This document shows, one piece after another, positions 1 to 8,830 of a DNA stretch of 64,000 bases; the first letter of the stretch is position 1, and each line of letters begins with the position of its first letter. Below the pieces are notes generated by a model. It searched no databases, was not told the origin of the DNA, and saw only the letters and a program-made list of their open reading frames with translations. The position numbers and the translations under genes were made by a program. Source of the DNA: Erythrobacter sp. (lineage in GTDB: Bacteria; Pseudomonadota; Alphaproteobacteria; Sphingomonadales; Sphingomonadaceae); contig DAICXZ010000006.1 in NCBI GenBank assembly GCA_027311945.1, positions 186,001-250,000 on the forward strand, written 5' to 3'.

Positions 1-1979
1 GGTACATCTTCGGTCAGATGGGCATCGACGTAGGAGAAGCTGCCCTGGATGCTCAGTTCGGGAATGGGACGCGCCTGGAACGTCGCTTCGAAACCTTCCG
101 ACCGGGCCTTGCCGCCGTTGATGGTGATGCCGGTCACGCCATAAGTCGTGGCCGAGGCGACCTGAATGCCCTCCCAGTCGATGTGGAAGTAGGCCAGGTT
201 CAGGTTCAAGCGGCGATCGAACAGCTCCAGCCGGGTGCCGATTTCGAGGTTCTTGGTCTCGTCCGGCCCATACTGGATCTCGTTCGGCAGGGCGCAGATG
301 AGCTGCGGCCCGTCGTACTGCGTCGGATCGGTCGGCGTCCCGTCGGGGCAGGGGGCGACCCTGTTGGGTCCGCCGATGCGATAGCCCTTCGAGTAAGTTC
401 CGTAGATCATCAGCTCATCGGAGATGTCGAACGAAGTATTGAACTTCCATACCCAGCCATCCTCGCCGCCCGTGCCACCAGCAGCAGTCAGGTCATAGGG
501 GCTGAGCGGGTCGCCAAGCAGCGGAAGCGCAGCGGCACCAGAGATTTCCGAGGTGTAATCGAAGTAACGCGCGCCGCCGGTTACCTGCCACTGCGGGATG
601 ATCTGCAAGGTCGCTTCGCCAAAGACCGCCTTTTCCTTCACTTGCGAGCTGACGAAGCTCACATATTCGAGGCACTCGGGGTTGGACGACTGGTCGCACC
701 ACGGGTGGTTCGACAAGATTTCGGCGTAGTCCGACTGGTAATCGTTCCGGTTGAAAAATCCGCCGAGCACCCAGCTAACCGGCCCACCGTGGGTGGATAC
801 GAAGCGGACCTCCACATTGTGCTGTTTGCGCAGAGTGTCGGACTGGGTGTAACCGGAGAAGCCCGGATAGTTCTCGTAGCCATAGTCAAGGTCGAGCAGC
901 AGGTCCGTAACGTCGCTGCTGCTGGAGACAGCCGTCTCGGTATAGGCCGCGGTAGCCACGAGATCGACGATGTCGGCGATGTTGGCGTTGACCTCGAGGC
1001 TTGCCAGATGGCCATGCCGATCGACTGGCTCGGCGTAGCGGCTGGCGTTCTCGTAGAGCCCCGTTCCCATCACGCCGAAGCTGTTGCTTTGCGCACCTTC
1101 GGTCTTGGTCTGCTGATAGGCATAGGTGAAGTTAAAGGAGATATCGTCGCTCGGCGCGACCAGCAACTGGTTGCGGGTGGTTACGGTGCGCTCGTAATTG
1201 AGGTTGTCGCGGCGATAGAGGTTCGCGTCGTACTGCTCGGGCGAATAATTGGGGTTACCCGGGCCGCCGGGCTGCGGGATCGAGATGCCCGGCTCCTGCA
1301 CCAGCAGCGGATAGTCTATAAAGCCGGGATCGTAGGTGTAGCCGGTGGCCGAGCGGAAGGCGATGTGATCGCGCATGATCGGAATGTTGATCACGCCATC
1401 AACGTCGAAGCCAACATCGTCGGCGTGAGCCTTCATCGACCCGCCAACGTGGACTTCGCCCTCGAACGTGTCGAGGTTAGGCCGCGTGGGAATGTAGCGG
1501 ATTGCGCCTGCCAGAGTACCGAGGCCGTAAAGCGTGCCCTGTGGGCCAAGCAGTGTTTCGACACGCTCGATATCGAGGAACTTGAAGTCGTAGTACATCG
1601 GGACTTCGCCGAGGTAGATGCCCATTGCGCTATCATAGGCGGTGCCGGTGGCGGCCACATCGGAAGCGCGCAGGCCGCGCAGCACGATCGTGCCGGTCGA
1701 TCCCGCACCGGTGTCGGAGACGGTCATGCCGGGGGTGAAATCGGCGATGTCGCGGATGTCCTCGACCTGCTGCCGTTCAAGCTCTTCGCTGGAGAGCGCG
1801 GTGATGTTGATCGGGGTGTCCATCAGCGTGGTCGCGCGGCGGGTGGCGGTGACGACGATCGCATCGTTGGTTGTCGTCGTTGTCACCTCCTGCGCGACGG
1901 CAGGCGTGGCGAAGGCAGCGGTGCCTGTGATGGCGGTTGCCATCATCAGCTTCAGCTTGATTCTGGAGCATTTTTTCAT
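1..1979 (-). CDS. TonB-dependent outer membrane receptor, 3' end outside window
   Basis: The reading frame opens at an ATG whose first codon is at 1979 and stays open to the window edge, so about 659 residues are seen and the C-terminal barrel end is missing. Residues 1-30 are a signal peptide ending AVAQ; a TonB box-like stretch with IVVTATRR follows at about 41-48. Next comes a plug domain (TPINITALSSEELE, then a segment ending IVLRGL). This is the usual start of sphingomonad receptors that import substrates other than siderophores, powered by TonB-ExbBD. It lies 191 bases downstream of, and in the same direction as, a di-iron hydroxylase gene. It could bring in the substrate of the neighbouring catabolic island, but the ligand cannot be read from sequence. 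Confidence 0.93.
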   Translation of the reverse strand, partial: MKKCSRIKLKLMMATAITGTAAFATPAVAQEVTTTTTNDAIVVTATRRATTLMDTPINITALSSEELERQQVEDIRDIADFTPGMTVSDTGAGSTGTIVLRGLRASDVAATGTAYDSAMGIYLGEVPMYYDFKFLDIERVETLLGPQGTLYGLGTLAGAIRYIPTRPNLDTFEGEVHVGGSMKAHADDVGFDVDGVINIPIMRDHIAFRSATGYTYDPGFIDYPLLVQEPGISIPQPGGPGNPNYSPEQYDANLYRRDNLNYERTVTTRNQLLVAPSDDISFNFTYAYQQTKTEGAQSNSFGVMGTGLYENASRYAEPVDRHGHLASLEVNANIADIVDLVATAAYTETAVSSSSDVTDLLLDLDYGYENYPGFSGYTQSDTLRKQHNVEVRFVSTHGGPVSWVLGGFFNRNDYQSDYAEILSNHPWCDQSSNPECLEYVSFVSSQVKEKAVFGEATLQIIPQWQVTGGARYFDYTSEISGAAALPLLGDPLSPYDLTAAGGTGGEDGWVWKFNTSFDISDELMIYGTYSKGYRIGGPNRVAPCPDGTPTDPTQYDGPQLICALPNEIQYGPDETKNLEIGTRLELFDRRLNLNLAYFHIDWEGIQVASATTYGVTGITINGGKARSEGFEATFQARPIPELSIQGSFSYVDAHLTEDV

Positions 1980-2170
1980 TGTGCAATCCCTCATGCTTTT
2001 GGTTGTGTTTGTCCGGGCTCCGGAGCGCGCCGAAACCTGAGAATTTCAGATTGGAGAGCAGTTGAACTGGCCCTTGGTTCTTTCATGATGGAACCGTGAT
2101 GGCCGTTTCTTGCCGGAGTTTGTGTGCGGTCCCGTATTCTGGTGGGCTCTTGCTCCCTTGCCTTGCTTGA

Positions 2171-3163
2171 TTAGCCGTCTGCGTCGGCGGTTTTCGCCCG
2201 CGCAGCGCTGGCCCTGTCGAGCAGCGGCTGGAACGGGAACATGAACTGTTCGTAGATGCTCAGCCGCCGGCGATCGTCCTGCCCGACGATGGCGGATTCG
2301 CCATCGCGGTAGGTGCCGAAGATGCGGTCGAACACGATCACCGAATTGCCATAGTTGCAGCGCGTGTCCTCATAGCTGAGGGCGGTGTGGTGCAGGCTGT
2401 GGTTACGGATGGTGGTGAAGAGGAAGCCGTAGGCGAGGGGCGGGTCCGAGCGGACATTGGCATGGGCGAAGGTCGAGATCACCGTCATCATCGATAGCCC
2501 GCAAAAGATGGCCACGATGTCGAAATCGAACAGCGCCACCACCGAAAGGCTGATCAGGAACAGCTCAATCGGATTGCCGACCGCGCCCTTCATCGCGTTG
2601 AGCTGGGTCACGTGGTGATGCGGGGCGTGGGTGAGCCAGAGCGGCAGCCAGTTGTGCATCCAGCGGTGCATCCAGTACTGGCCGAACTCGATCAGGAACA
2701 CGACCATCAGGGCCTGCACCACCAGCGGCAGCGTGAGGATCCACGGGGTCGAAAGGCCGAGTTTGTCCTTCGCAGCGCCCAGCGGACCATCGGCGAAGCT
2801 CTCGACCAACCAGCCGATGACGGTCGCCATCAGGATCACGTAGAACAGGTCGGTAAGGAATTCCTTCCAGGTCAGCCGCCAGCCCGAATGCCGCTCGAGC
2901 ACGAACTCGAGACCGAGGATGAAGACGGTGATCGCGCTGGTGACGATCACCAGACTCCATTCGCTGGTGGTGAAGGAGCGCGGCGCCAGCAGCCAGAAAG
3001 CCACCACCGCCAGAAGCGTTGCCAGCGGCACCGAATTGATCAGCGCCAGCTTGATGCGGTCAGCGATAGTGGCGGGCGTTGGTGGAGCCTTGGCATCGAG
3101 CGTAACCGCTGACAGGGTGGCGATGCCCCCGGTCTGGTTGTTCGTCGCTCGTTCCATAGACAA
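2171..3163 (-). CDS. Sterol desaturase/fatty acid hydroxylase superfamily membrane protein (copy 1)
   Basis: A 330-residue integral membrane di-iron oxygenase. It carries the superfamily's histidine clusters HRWMH (166-170), HAPHH (179-183) and HSLHH (255-259), plus hydrophobic segments at about 43-60, 70-88, 103-120 and 143-162. Family members hydroxylate or desaturate hydrophobic substrates with O2 and electrons from a ferredoxin or cytochrome. It is a clear paralogue of the protein at 17216-18208, sharing LTWKEF, FGQYWMHR and LWLTHAPHH stretches, so the two probably act on the same or related compounds. A second in-frame ATG lies two codons downstream. A palindrome at 3258-3283 sits upstream and resembles sites before two other operons here. 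Substrate unknown. Confidence 0.9.
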   Translation of the reverse strand: MSMERATNNQTGGIATLSAVTLDAKAPPTPATIADRIKLALINSVPLATLLAVVAFWLLAPRSFTTSEWSLVIVTSAITVFILGLEFVLERHSGWRLTWKEFLTDLFYVILMATVIGWLVESFADGPLGAAKDKLGLSTPWILTLPLVVQALMVVFLIEFGQYWMHRWMHNWLPLWLTHAPHHHVTQLNAMKGAVGNPIELFLISLSVVALFDFDIVAIFCGLSMMTVISTFAHANVRSDPPLAYGFLFTTIRNHSLHHTALSYEDTRCNYGNSVIVFDRIFGTYRDGESAIVGQDDRRRLSIYEQFMFPFQPLLDRASAARAKTADADG

Positions 3164-3257
3164 TCTCCAAAAATGGCAGCCAATCGGCCTCCAGTTGCAG
3201 ATCCTCCGCTCCGAACTTCTCCGCAGTTCTATGCTGCGATGCGATACAGGCTATAGA

Positions 3258-3283
3258 TATTACCTAATCGGTCAAGAGTATTA
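3258..3283. promoter_or_regulatory. Palindromic operator candidate, site A (TATTAC-N14-GTATTA)
   Basis: On the plus strand TATTAC at 3258-3263 is followed after 14 bases by GTATTA at 3278-3283, one mismatch from a perfect inverted repeat. Read toward the hydroxylase gene, the spacer holds CTTGACC and the far side CTATAGCCT. Both are also present at site B (17093-17118). It lies about 95 bases before the hydroxylase start. The long-spacer dyad is the type bound by NikR-like proteins. Binding is inferred, not shown. Confidence 0.6.
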
Positions 3284-3583
3284 ATGCTGCTATGCAACAT
3301 GGGTTGGGATTCCTTCGCAAAGCGCGGAAAACCTGATGATATGAGGCTTTTTGCGGAGATTTCGATCGGCATTTCAGGGCGCATGCTGCTGGAATGTGCT
3401 CGAAGTGTAATCGAGATGCCACAGGTCGTGCCTAGAGGTGCGCGAATCGGTCTGCGCCTTGGTAAACTCTGCGCACTCGGCCGCCGTCTCCCCGGCCCAA
3501 TATGCAGCAAGGCGATGAGCTGCGGTCCGTGCTGGACTGCGGCTCATCGCCCTGGCTTCGTTGGGTTTTGGAAAGTGAGGGGC
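3284..3583. other. Intergenic stretch with no recognised gene
   Basis: Between operator site A and the end of the beta-propeller lipoprotein gene no reading frame resembles a protein I know. Short frames on both strands (from 3284 on plus, 3510 on minus) lack ribosome binding sites and family motifs. The only clear structure is the long hairpin at 3511-3551. Confidence 0.5.
3511..3551 (-). terminator. Strong hairpin, likely terminator of the MBL/lipoprotein operon
   Basis: GGCGATGAGC (3511-3520) pairs with GCTCATCGCC (3542-3551). Inner arms GCGGTCC and GGACTGC extend the stem to about 17 pairs around a 5-base loop. It lies about 33 bases past the lipoprotein stop on the minus strand. A T-rich but not uniform tract follows on that strand. 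Confidence 0.6.
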
Positions 3584-4522
3584 TCAGTCTTTGCCTGCGG
3601 TCCACCAGGTGAGCGTGTGGACGTCGTGCGCGCTGGTCCAGATGCCTTCGGGCGTATAGCGCAGCGCGCCGCTGCCCTCGGCCCGGCCGACGCGTGCGAC
3701 CACCTCGGCGGTGGAGGCGTCGATCACCACGAAGGTCTGATCGTCGGTCGTGCGCAGGAACACCTTGCCCTCGCCTGTGTCGATGTCGCCCCACTTGAGG
3801 TTGTCGCCCACCTTGGTGCGGCCGACCACCTCGCGCGTTTCAGGGTCTATGCGCGCCAACGTGCCGTCGCCCTGTTCCTGAATCCACACCATGCCTTCGC
3901 CCGCGACGAGGAAGCCGGGGGTCTTGCCGAGTTCGATCGTGTCGGTGACGGTGTTGGTCTCGGGATCTATCCGCTGCATCGTGCCGCCTTCGCCGCTCGC
4001 CGCCCACAGCGCGTCGAAGCCGTAGGCGAGATAGGTGGTGCCTGCGGCGACCGGGATGCTGGCAACCACGGTGTTCGTTTCAGGGTCGATGCGTGAGATC
4101 GTGCCCTCGGCCTGGTTCGGTGCCCAGACCGAGCCTGCGCCCGCCACCACGTTCTGCTCGCCGCTCGGGCCGATGCCGGCGGGGATCTTCTCGAGCACCT
4201 CGGCGGTGCGCGGGTCGACCCGGTAAAGTTCGCCGCCGTCGCAGTTGCCGACCCACAGCGACTCCGCCGCCATCGCCATCGTACCGCAGGGGCGCGGCAC
4301 TGCCACAGTGGTTACCTTGCCCATGGTCGACCACTGCTCGATCCGGCCCTTGTTGGTGGCCCACACCGTGTTGCCGTCCACCAGCAGGAAGTCGGCGAAG
4401 TCGGGCACTTCGATGACCTCTTCGATGTATCCGGCATCCGCCGCCTCGCCATCGGCGGGATCGGCATCGGCAGTGGAACAGGCGCCCAGCAGGACGGCGG
4501 CAAGGGCGATGGACTTCTTCAT
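3584..4522 (-). CDS. YncE/Vgb-like beta-propeller lipoprotein
   Basis: The start at 4522 (MKKS) is preferred over an ATG five codons upstream because it gives a clean lipoprotein signal with lipobox LGAC, the cysteine being residue 15. The mature 312-residue protein consists of about seven repeats around RIDPETNTV-type motifs (RVDPRTAEV, RIDPETNTV twice, RIDPETREV). This is the pattern of YVTN/NHL or virginiamycin-B-lyase-like propellers, which usually act as periplasmic binding or scaffold domains. It is the last gene of a three-gene minus-strand operon after two MBL-fold genes, 31 bases downstream of the second. Any enzymatic role is unproven; a periplasmic accessory of the MBL enzyme is plausible. 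Confidence 0.8.
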   Translation of the reverse strand: MKKSIALAAVLLGACSTADADPADGEAADAGYIEEVIEVPDFADFLLVDGNTVWATNKGRIEQWSTMGKVTTVAVPRPCGTMAMAAESLWVGNCDGGELYRVDPRTAEVLEKIPAGIGPSGEQNVVAGAGSVWAPNQAEGTISRIDPETNTVVASIPVAAGTTYLAYGFDALWAASGEGGTMQRIDPETNTVTDTIELGKTPGFLVAGEGMVWIQEQGDGTLARIDPETREVVGRTKVGDNLKWGDIDTGEGKVFLRTTDDQTFVVIDASTAEVVARVGRAEGSGALRYTPEGIWTSAHDVHTLTWWTAGKD

Positions 4523-4553
4523 GGATAGGCTCCTCAAATGAACCGTGATGGGC

Positions 4554-5558
4554 TCAGCTGTAGCGATAGGGGTTCACGTCGATGGTGGTGGTGCCTCGCG
4601 TCTGGTTGCACAGGAACACGGTGCCAGTGAAGTAGATGCCCGGCTCGGTGATGGTCTTGGCATATTCGTAGGTTTCGCGCAGTTGCTCGACCGTCATCTG
4701 CACGGGCGCTTCGTCGGGCTGCCAGGTCATGCCGTAGGGGTAGTCCTCGCCGTCCTTGCTGATCTCCACGTGGCAGCCCATCACGTGGGTCACGGGATGG
4801 GTGTCCACGAACTCGATCAGCCGGCCCATGCTTTCGAACCACGGCTCCCAGAAGCTGATGTAGCAGCGGCCACGGTAGAACATGTCGCCGGTGTAGAGGA
4901 TCTGGGTGTAGCTGTCGTAATAGGCGAATTCGGAGATGACGTGGCCGGGTGAGCCCCAGATCAGCACCTCGCGTCCGCCCAGATCGAGCGTGACCTGCTC
5001 TTCGGGGAAGTTGGTCATGCCCCAGAAGCCGACCATTTCTTCGTGCGTCAGCCCCATATACCGGGTCTTCGGCCGGTCGGCGAACTGGTTGACGGCGGCA
5101 TAGTGATCGGCGTGCAGGTGGCTGAAGGCGACCAGCAATTCCATATCCGCCGGATCGCGCCCGTTGCGCGCGCACCATTCGTTGATGCATTCATCCACCA
5201 CGCCGCGCAGGTCCCAGTCGTTGCGCCAGGTGGTAAAGCCTTCGTCCAGCAGCAGCACCCGGTCGTTGCCGAAGTAGAGCGGGGCGAACGGCGCCTCGTA
5301 GCTATAGGCCTTATTCTGCCGCAGGATCGCGGTATGGGCGTTGTACCAGTGTACCTGCACCTGCGGATCGGTGTTATCCATCAAGGATTCCGAACCGCAG
5401 ATCCACCGGTCCGGAAAACCGCCCGGTGCGGGCAGGTTGCTGGTGAAGTCGATCGGCTTGGGACTGGTGGCGGCCTTTGCCGCAGCGCTGAAAGTGGTCA
5501 GCGCCGTCGGTACGGCGACCGCGGCGGCATTGTATGACAGGAAGGTGCGACGATCCAT
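4554..5558 (-). CDS. Exported MBL-fold metallo-hydrolase with intact zinc motif
   Basis: A 334-residue metallo-beta-lactamase-fold hydrolase. The N-terminus (DRRTFL, then a hydrophobic alanine-rich run to about residue 30) looks like a Tat signal, so the enzyme is probably periplasmic. The zinc ligands are present: HLHADH at 147-152, the histidine of SPGH at 206, the aspartate of YTGD at 225 and the histidine of GCH at 263. It shares its N-terminal layout and FGN..LL.D.G signature with the upstream neighbour at 5583-6683, which lacks the first motif. The two genes are 24 bases apart and clearly cotranscribed. Substrate unknown; the family includes lactonases, esterases and sulfatases. Confidence 0.85.
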   Translation of the reverse strand: MDRRTFLSYNAAAVAVPTALTTFSAAAKAATSPKPIDFTSNLPAPGGFPDRWICGSESLMDNTDPQVQVHWYNAHTAILRQNKAYSYEAPFAPLYFGNDRVLLLDEGFTTWRNDWDLRGVVDECINEWCARNGRDPADMELLVAFSHLHADHYAAVNQFADRPKTRYMGLTHEEMVGFWGMTNFPEEQVTLDLGGREVLIWGSPGHVISEFAYYDSYTQILYTGDMFYRGRCYISFWEPWFESMGRLIEFVDTHPVTHVMGCHVEISKDGEDYPYGMTWQPDEAPVQMTVEQLRETYEYAKTITEPGIYFTGTVFLCNQTRGTTTIDVNPYRYS

Positions 5559-5582
5559 CTGCTTGGGTCTCCTGCGAATATG

Positions 5583-6683
5583 TCAGTAAGGCTGGGGCGC
5601 GGTGATGTTCGGCACGCCCTCCGGCCATTCGCCCGCGCGCGCATCGGGGCTGACCCCGTTGAACAGGACGAAATCGGGACGGATGAACTTGACCTCGCGG
5701 CCCTGAACCTCGCGGGCACTGGCCAGCGCATCGTCGATCATGGCAGGCGTCATTTCGAGCACCCGCTCATAGGGCTTGTAGGTGGCAAAGCGGGGGTAGT
5801 GCTTGCCGGGAACGAACATCATGTCGATGTGCCCGCCGAGTATCCATTGCACCGGATTGGCCGACGCAAAGCCCTGCAAGCGTTCCAGCGAAGTGACAAA
5901 ATCGCCGTCGTTGCTGATATTGATGCAGCCGGGAAACAGCAGATCGCCGGTGAACAGGATGTCACAATAGGGATCGTAGAAGCTGACCCCGTCCTTATGC
6001 GTCCCCGGCGTGGGGATGACGGTGATCACACGGTCGCCGAGGTCGATGGTGCCGGTGCCATTGGGCCAGTTCGATGACAGGCCATAGTGCTGCTTCATCA
6101 CGCCCAGCGGCTTGGGCACGATTGTGGTGTGGGGCCGGTCCATGAACTGTACCAGGCCCTGATTTTGCGCGACGTCTTCGCCGCTGGTGAAGGCGATGGT
6201 AAGCGGCACGGTCTTGCGCCCGCGCGCATCGGCCCAGCGCCCGATCACTGCATCCACGGTTTCGCGCAAGGGGTAGTAATCGCCATTGGCGGTTGCGCCG
6301 GTGTCGATCAGCAGCGCGCCGTTGTTGCCGAACAGAAGGTGGGTGAACGGTGCCTGCCAGTTGATGCAGACATTCTGGCGCATCACGAAGGTATCCTCGT
6401 TGTATTGCACCACTTGCACGCGCGGATCCCGGTTCTTGGCGGCGACGTTGCTGCCGTAGGTCCAGCGGAAACCCAACCGCCCGGCAGCGGGGCCTTCGGC
6501 ATCGTAATTGTGGATGACCGGCTCTGCGGGATGGAGCGGCAGCGCCGAACCCGTGTTGCGCACACCGGGCGGGTTGTAGCCCGCATCCGGGTTGCCGTTC
6601 GGATAGCTTCGCAAGGTCGATGACTGCGGATTTCCCGACAGGGCGGGATTATAGGTCGGTTTGGACTGCGGCGTTTGCGGCAT
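5583..6683 (-). CDS. MBL-fold protein with degenerate HxHxDH motif
   Basis: A 366-residue paralogue of the next gene, sharing YN..T...RQN, APF..L.FGN and L.D.G stretches and the later ligands (TH at 228-229, TGD at 245-247, GGH at 283-285). At the position of HLHADH it reads SGEDVA (167-172), so two histidines, the metal-bridging aspartate and the last histidine are all replaced. There is no signal peptide; instead it has about 60 proline-, asparagine- and serine-rich residues. By family logic it should bind at most one metal ion and is likely a non-hydrolytic partner, a binding protein or an enzyme with changed chemistry. It is first in the operon, divergent from the ABC transporter genes, sharing the control region with site C. 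Confidence 0.8.
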   Translation of the reverse strand: MPQTPQSKPTYNPALSGNPQSSTLRSYPNGNPDAGYNPPGVRNTGSALPLHPAEPVIHNYDAEGPAAGRLGFRWTYGSNVAAKNRDPRVQVVQYNEDTFVMRQNVCINWQAPFTHLLFGNNGALLIDTGATANGDYYPLRETVDAVIGRWADARGRKTVPLTIAFTSGEDVAQNQGLVQFMDRPHTTIVPKPLGVMKQHYGLSSNWPNGTGTIDLGDRVITVIPTPGTHKDGVSFYDPYCDILFTGDLLFPGCINISNDGDFVTSLERLQGFASANPVQWILGGHIDMMFVPGKHYPRFATYKPYERVLEMTPAMIDDALASAREVQGREVKFIRPDFVLFNGVSPDARAGEWPEGVPNITAPQPY

Positions 6684-6797
6684 CGAAAACTCCTGCTTGG
6701 GCCGCTGGGTTAGCGGCCGTGGCTGTGCCTCCGATGCATTCCCTCATCCTGCGGAGAGTTCGCGCCCCTCACGTCTGAATGGCGGCGAGCATATGGA

Positions 6798-6823
6798 TAT
6801 TACGCAAGATGACAATAGTAATA
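6798..6823. promoter_or_regulatory. Palindromic operator candidate, site C (TATTAC-N14-GTAATA)
   Basis: TATTAC at 6798-6803 and GTAATA at 6818-6823 form a perfect 6-bp inverted repeat around 14 bases. It lies 64 bases before the start of the ABC binding protein and about 115 bases before the divergent MBL operon, so it could control both. Sites A and B match it with one mismatch each. I looked here for a guanidine riboswitch (ykkC type) and saw none. Confidence 0.65.
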
Positions 6824-6886
6824 AATTGCGCTGGACATGCCTTGCGTTTGCGGCAATGCTGCGATTGCGAAAAAGGAGTTGTGCCG

Positions 6887-7972
6887 ATGATGAGTGCTGT
6901 ACGCCGCCTTGGTTCTGTCGCGATGATGGCAGGTGCTTTGCTGCTGGCCTCGTGTTCCTCAGGAGGCGAGGAGGCAGCCGAGCCGAAGACCTCGTTCAAG
7001 ATCGGCTGGTCGATTTACGCCGGGTGGATGCCCTGGCCCTATGCCGATCAGGCCGGGATCGTGAAGAAGTGGGCCGACAAGTACGGCATCGAGATCGAGA
7101 TCGTGCAGGTCAACGACTATGTCGAATCGGTCACGCAATATGCCGCCGGCCAGCTCGATGGCGTGACTGTCGCCAATATGGATGCGCTCACCATTCCTGC
7201 CGCGCAGGGGCATGACACCACCGCGATCATCGTCGGTGACTACTCGAACGGCAACGACGGCGTGCTGCTCAAGGGCAGCGATTCGCTGGCCGCGATCAAA
7301 GGGCGGCAGGTCAATCTGGTCGAGCTTTCGGTGTCGCACTATCTGCTCGCCCGTGCGCTCGAGAAGGAAGGCCTCGCGATGACCGACGTGCGCACGGTCA
7401 ACACCGCCGATGCCGATATCGCCAGCGCCTTTACTTCTCCGCAGGTGACCGCGGCGGTGGCGTGGAACCCGCAGCTCACCACCATGATGCAGCAGCCCGA
7501 TGCGAACCTGGTGTTCAGCTCCAAAGACATTCCCGGTGAAATCCTCGACCTGCTGGTGGTCGACACCGATACGGTCAAAGCCAACCCCAATCTGGGCAAG
7601 GCGCTGGCCGGTATCTGGTACGAGACGCTGGCGCTGATGGAGCAGCAGAACGAAGCCGGTGCCTCGGCCCGCGCGGCCATGGCCGAACTGGCGGGCACGA
7701 CGCCCGAGATGTTCGAGGGCCAGCTGGCGACCACCTTCCTTTATGTCGATCCCAAGGCAGCCGTCGAAGCGACGCGCTCGCCAACACTGATCGAGAACAT
7801 GACCCGCGTGCGCGACTTCAGCTTTGCGCAGGGGCTGTTCGGGCAGGGCGCCAGCTCGGCCGATGCGATCGGCATGGCGTTCCCCGGCGGCAAGACGCTT
7901 GGCGATACGAACAACATCACGCTCCGCTTCGACGACAGCTTCATGCAGATGGCAGCCGACGGTGCGCTCTAA
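6887..7972 (+). CDS. ABC transporter substrate-binding lipoprotein, urea-carboxylase-region type
   Basis: The start at 6887 follows an AAAAGGAG ribosome site and yields a lipoprotein signal ending LLLASC, giving about 361 residues. An earlier in-frame ATG at 6779 adds 36 residues without signal character. The mature part (FKIGWSIYAGWMPWPYADQAG, then GQLDGVTVANMDAL) is that of NitT/TauT-family binding proteins found beside urea carboxylase genes. In light of the carboxyguanidine deiminase work the ligand is more likely guanidine or a derivative than urea. It heads a plus-strand operon running without a break to the allophanate hydrolase. Confidence 0.9.
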   Translation: MMSAVRRLGSVAMMAGALLLASCSSGGEEAAEPKTSFKIGWSIYAGWMPWPYADQAGIVKKWADKYGIEIEIVQVNDYVESVTQYAAGQLDGVTVANMDALTIPAAQGHDTTAIIVGDYSNGNDGVLLKGSDSLAAIKGRQVNLVELSVSHYLLARALEKEGLAMTDVRTVNTADADIASAFTSPQVTAAVAWNPQLTTMMQQPDANLVFSSKDIPGEILDLLVVDTDTVKANPNLGKALAGIWYETLALMEQQNEAGASARAAMAELAGTTPEMFEGQLATTFLYVDPKAAVEATRSPTLIENMTRVRDFSFAQGLFGQGASSADAIGMAFPGGKTLGDTNNITLRFDDSFMQMAADGAL

Positions 7973-8014
7973 GGCGAACCTTCGGCGAGACTGTGCAAGC
8001 AATCAGGAGTTTCC

Positions 8015-8830
8015 ATGCGCTGGGTAAACCGCCATGTAAGCCGCAGTCGCGGGTTGATGATGGGCGCCATCCCGATCTTGCTGCTGGTGGTTCTGTACCT
8101 CGTGATCGCCGCCGAGCGGCACGCGGTGAATCCCAGCGACAAGATCCTCCCGCTGCCCGGTGCGATGGTCGATGCCATGTGGGGTCTGCTGTTCGTGCCC
8201 GACCAGCTTTCGGGAAGGCTGCTGTTCTGGGCCGATACCTGGGCCAGCTTGCAGCGGCTGTTCCTCGGGCTGGGCATCTCCACGCTCAGCGCCTTGCTGG
8301 TGGGGTTGTTGCTGGGCATTCTGCCGCCGGTTCGGGCGACGTTCGGCACGCTGGTGACGGGCATTGCGGTGATCCCGCCGATTGCCCTGCTGCCGATCCT
8401 GTTCATCGCCTTCGGGCTGGGTGAGACGGCCAAGGTGGCGCTGATCGTGATCGGCATCGCCCCGTTCATGATCCGCGACATCGCCGGCCACGTTGCCGCC
8501 TTGCCGCGCGAACAGATCCTCAAGGCGCAGACGCTCGGCGCGAGCACCTGGCAGCTGATGATCCGCGTGGCCTTGCCGCAGGTCTTGCCGCGGCTGATCG
8601 TGGCGGTGAGGCTGTCGCTCGGCCCGGCCTGGGTATTCCTGATTTCGGCCGAGGCTATCGCTGCTGACATCGGGCTCGGCTACCGGATATTCCTCGTGCG
8701 GCGTTACCTCGCGATGGATGTGATCCTGCCCTACGTGGCCTGGATCGCGCTCTTGGCCGCAGTGCTCGACATGATCCTCGTCTGGACCAACCGCAAGGCG
8801 TTCCCCTGGGCGCATGGAGGCCGCCGATGA
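8015..8830 (+). CDS. ABC transporter permease (NitT/TauT type)
   Basis: A 271-residue inner-membrane permease with a ribosome site (AGGAG at about 8004). Hydrophobic segments are at roughly 15-35, 85-112, 117-140, 145-160, 195-215 and 235-255. The conserved EAA loop is seen as the stretch around LKAQTLGASTWQLMIRVALP. The binding-protein-dependent transport signature and the position between binding protein and ATPase identify it as the membrane channel of the same importer. Its stop overlaps the ATPase start (ATGA), indicating translational coupling. Confidence 0.92.
   Translation: MRWVNRHVSRSRGLMMGAIPILLLVVLYLVIAAERHAVNPSDKILPLPGAMVDAMWGLLFVPDQLSGRLLFWADTWASLQRLFLGLGISTLSALLVGLLLGILPPVRATFGTLVTGIAVIPPIALLPILFIAFGLGETAKVALIVIGIAPFMIRDIAGHVAALPREQILKAQTLGASTWQLMIRVALPQVLPRLIVAVRLSLGPAWVFLISAEAIAADIGLGYRIFLVRRYLAMDVILPYVAWIALLAAVLDMILVWTNRKAFPWAHGGRR

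Noticed and set aside
18-2099. Plus-strand open frame of 693 codons
   Set aside because: It is antisense to the TonB receptor, whose minus-strand frame has a signal peptide, TonB box and plug motifs. The plus frame has no family character.
6684-6886. Guanidine (ykkC-type) riboswitch before the carboxylase operon
   Set aside because: I searched by eye for the conserved ykkC and mini-ykkC motifs and found none; the visible control element is a DNA palindrome. A covariance-model search would settle it.
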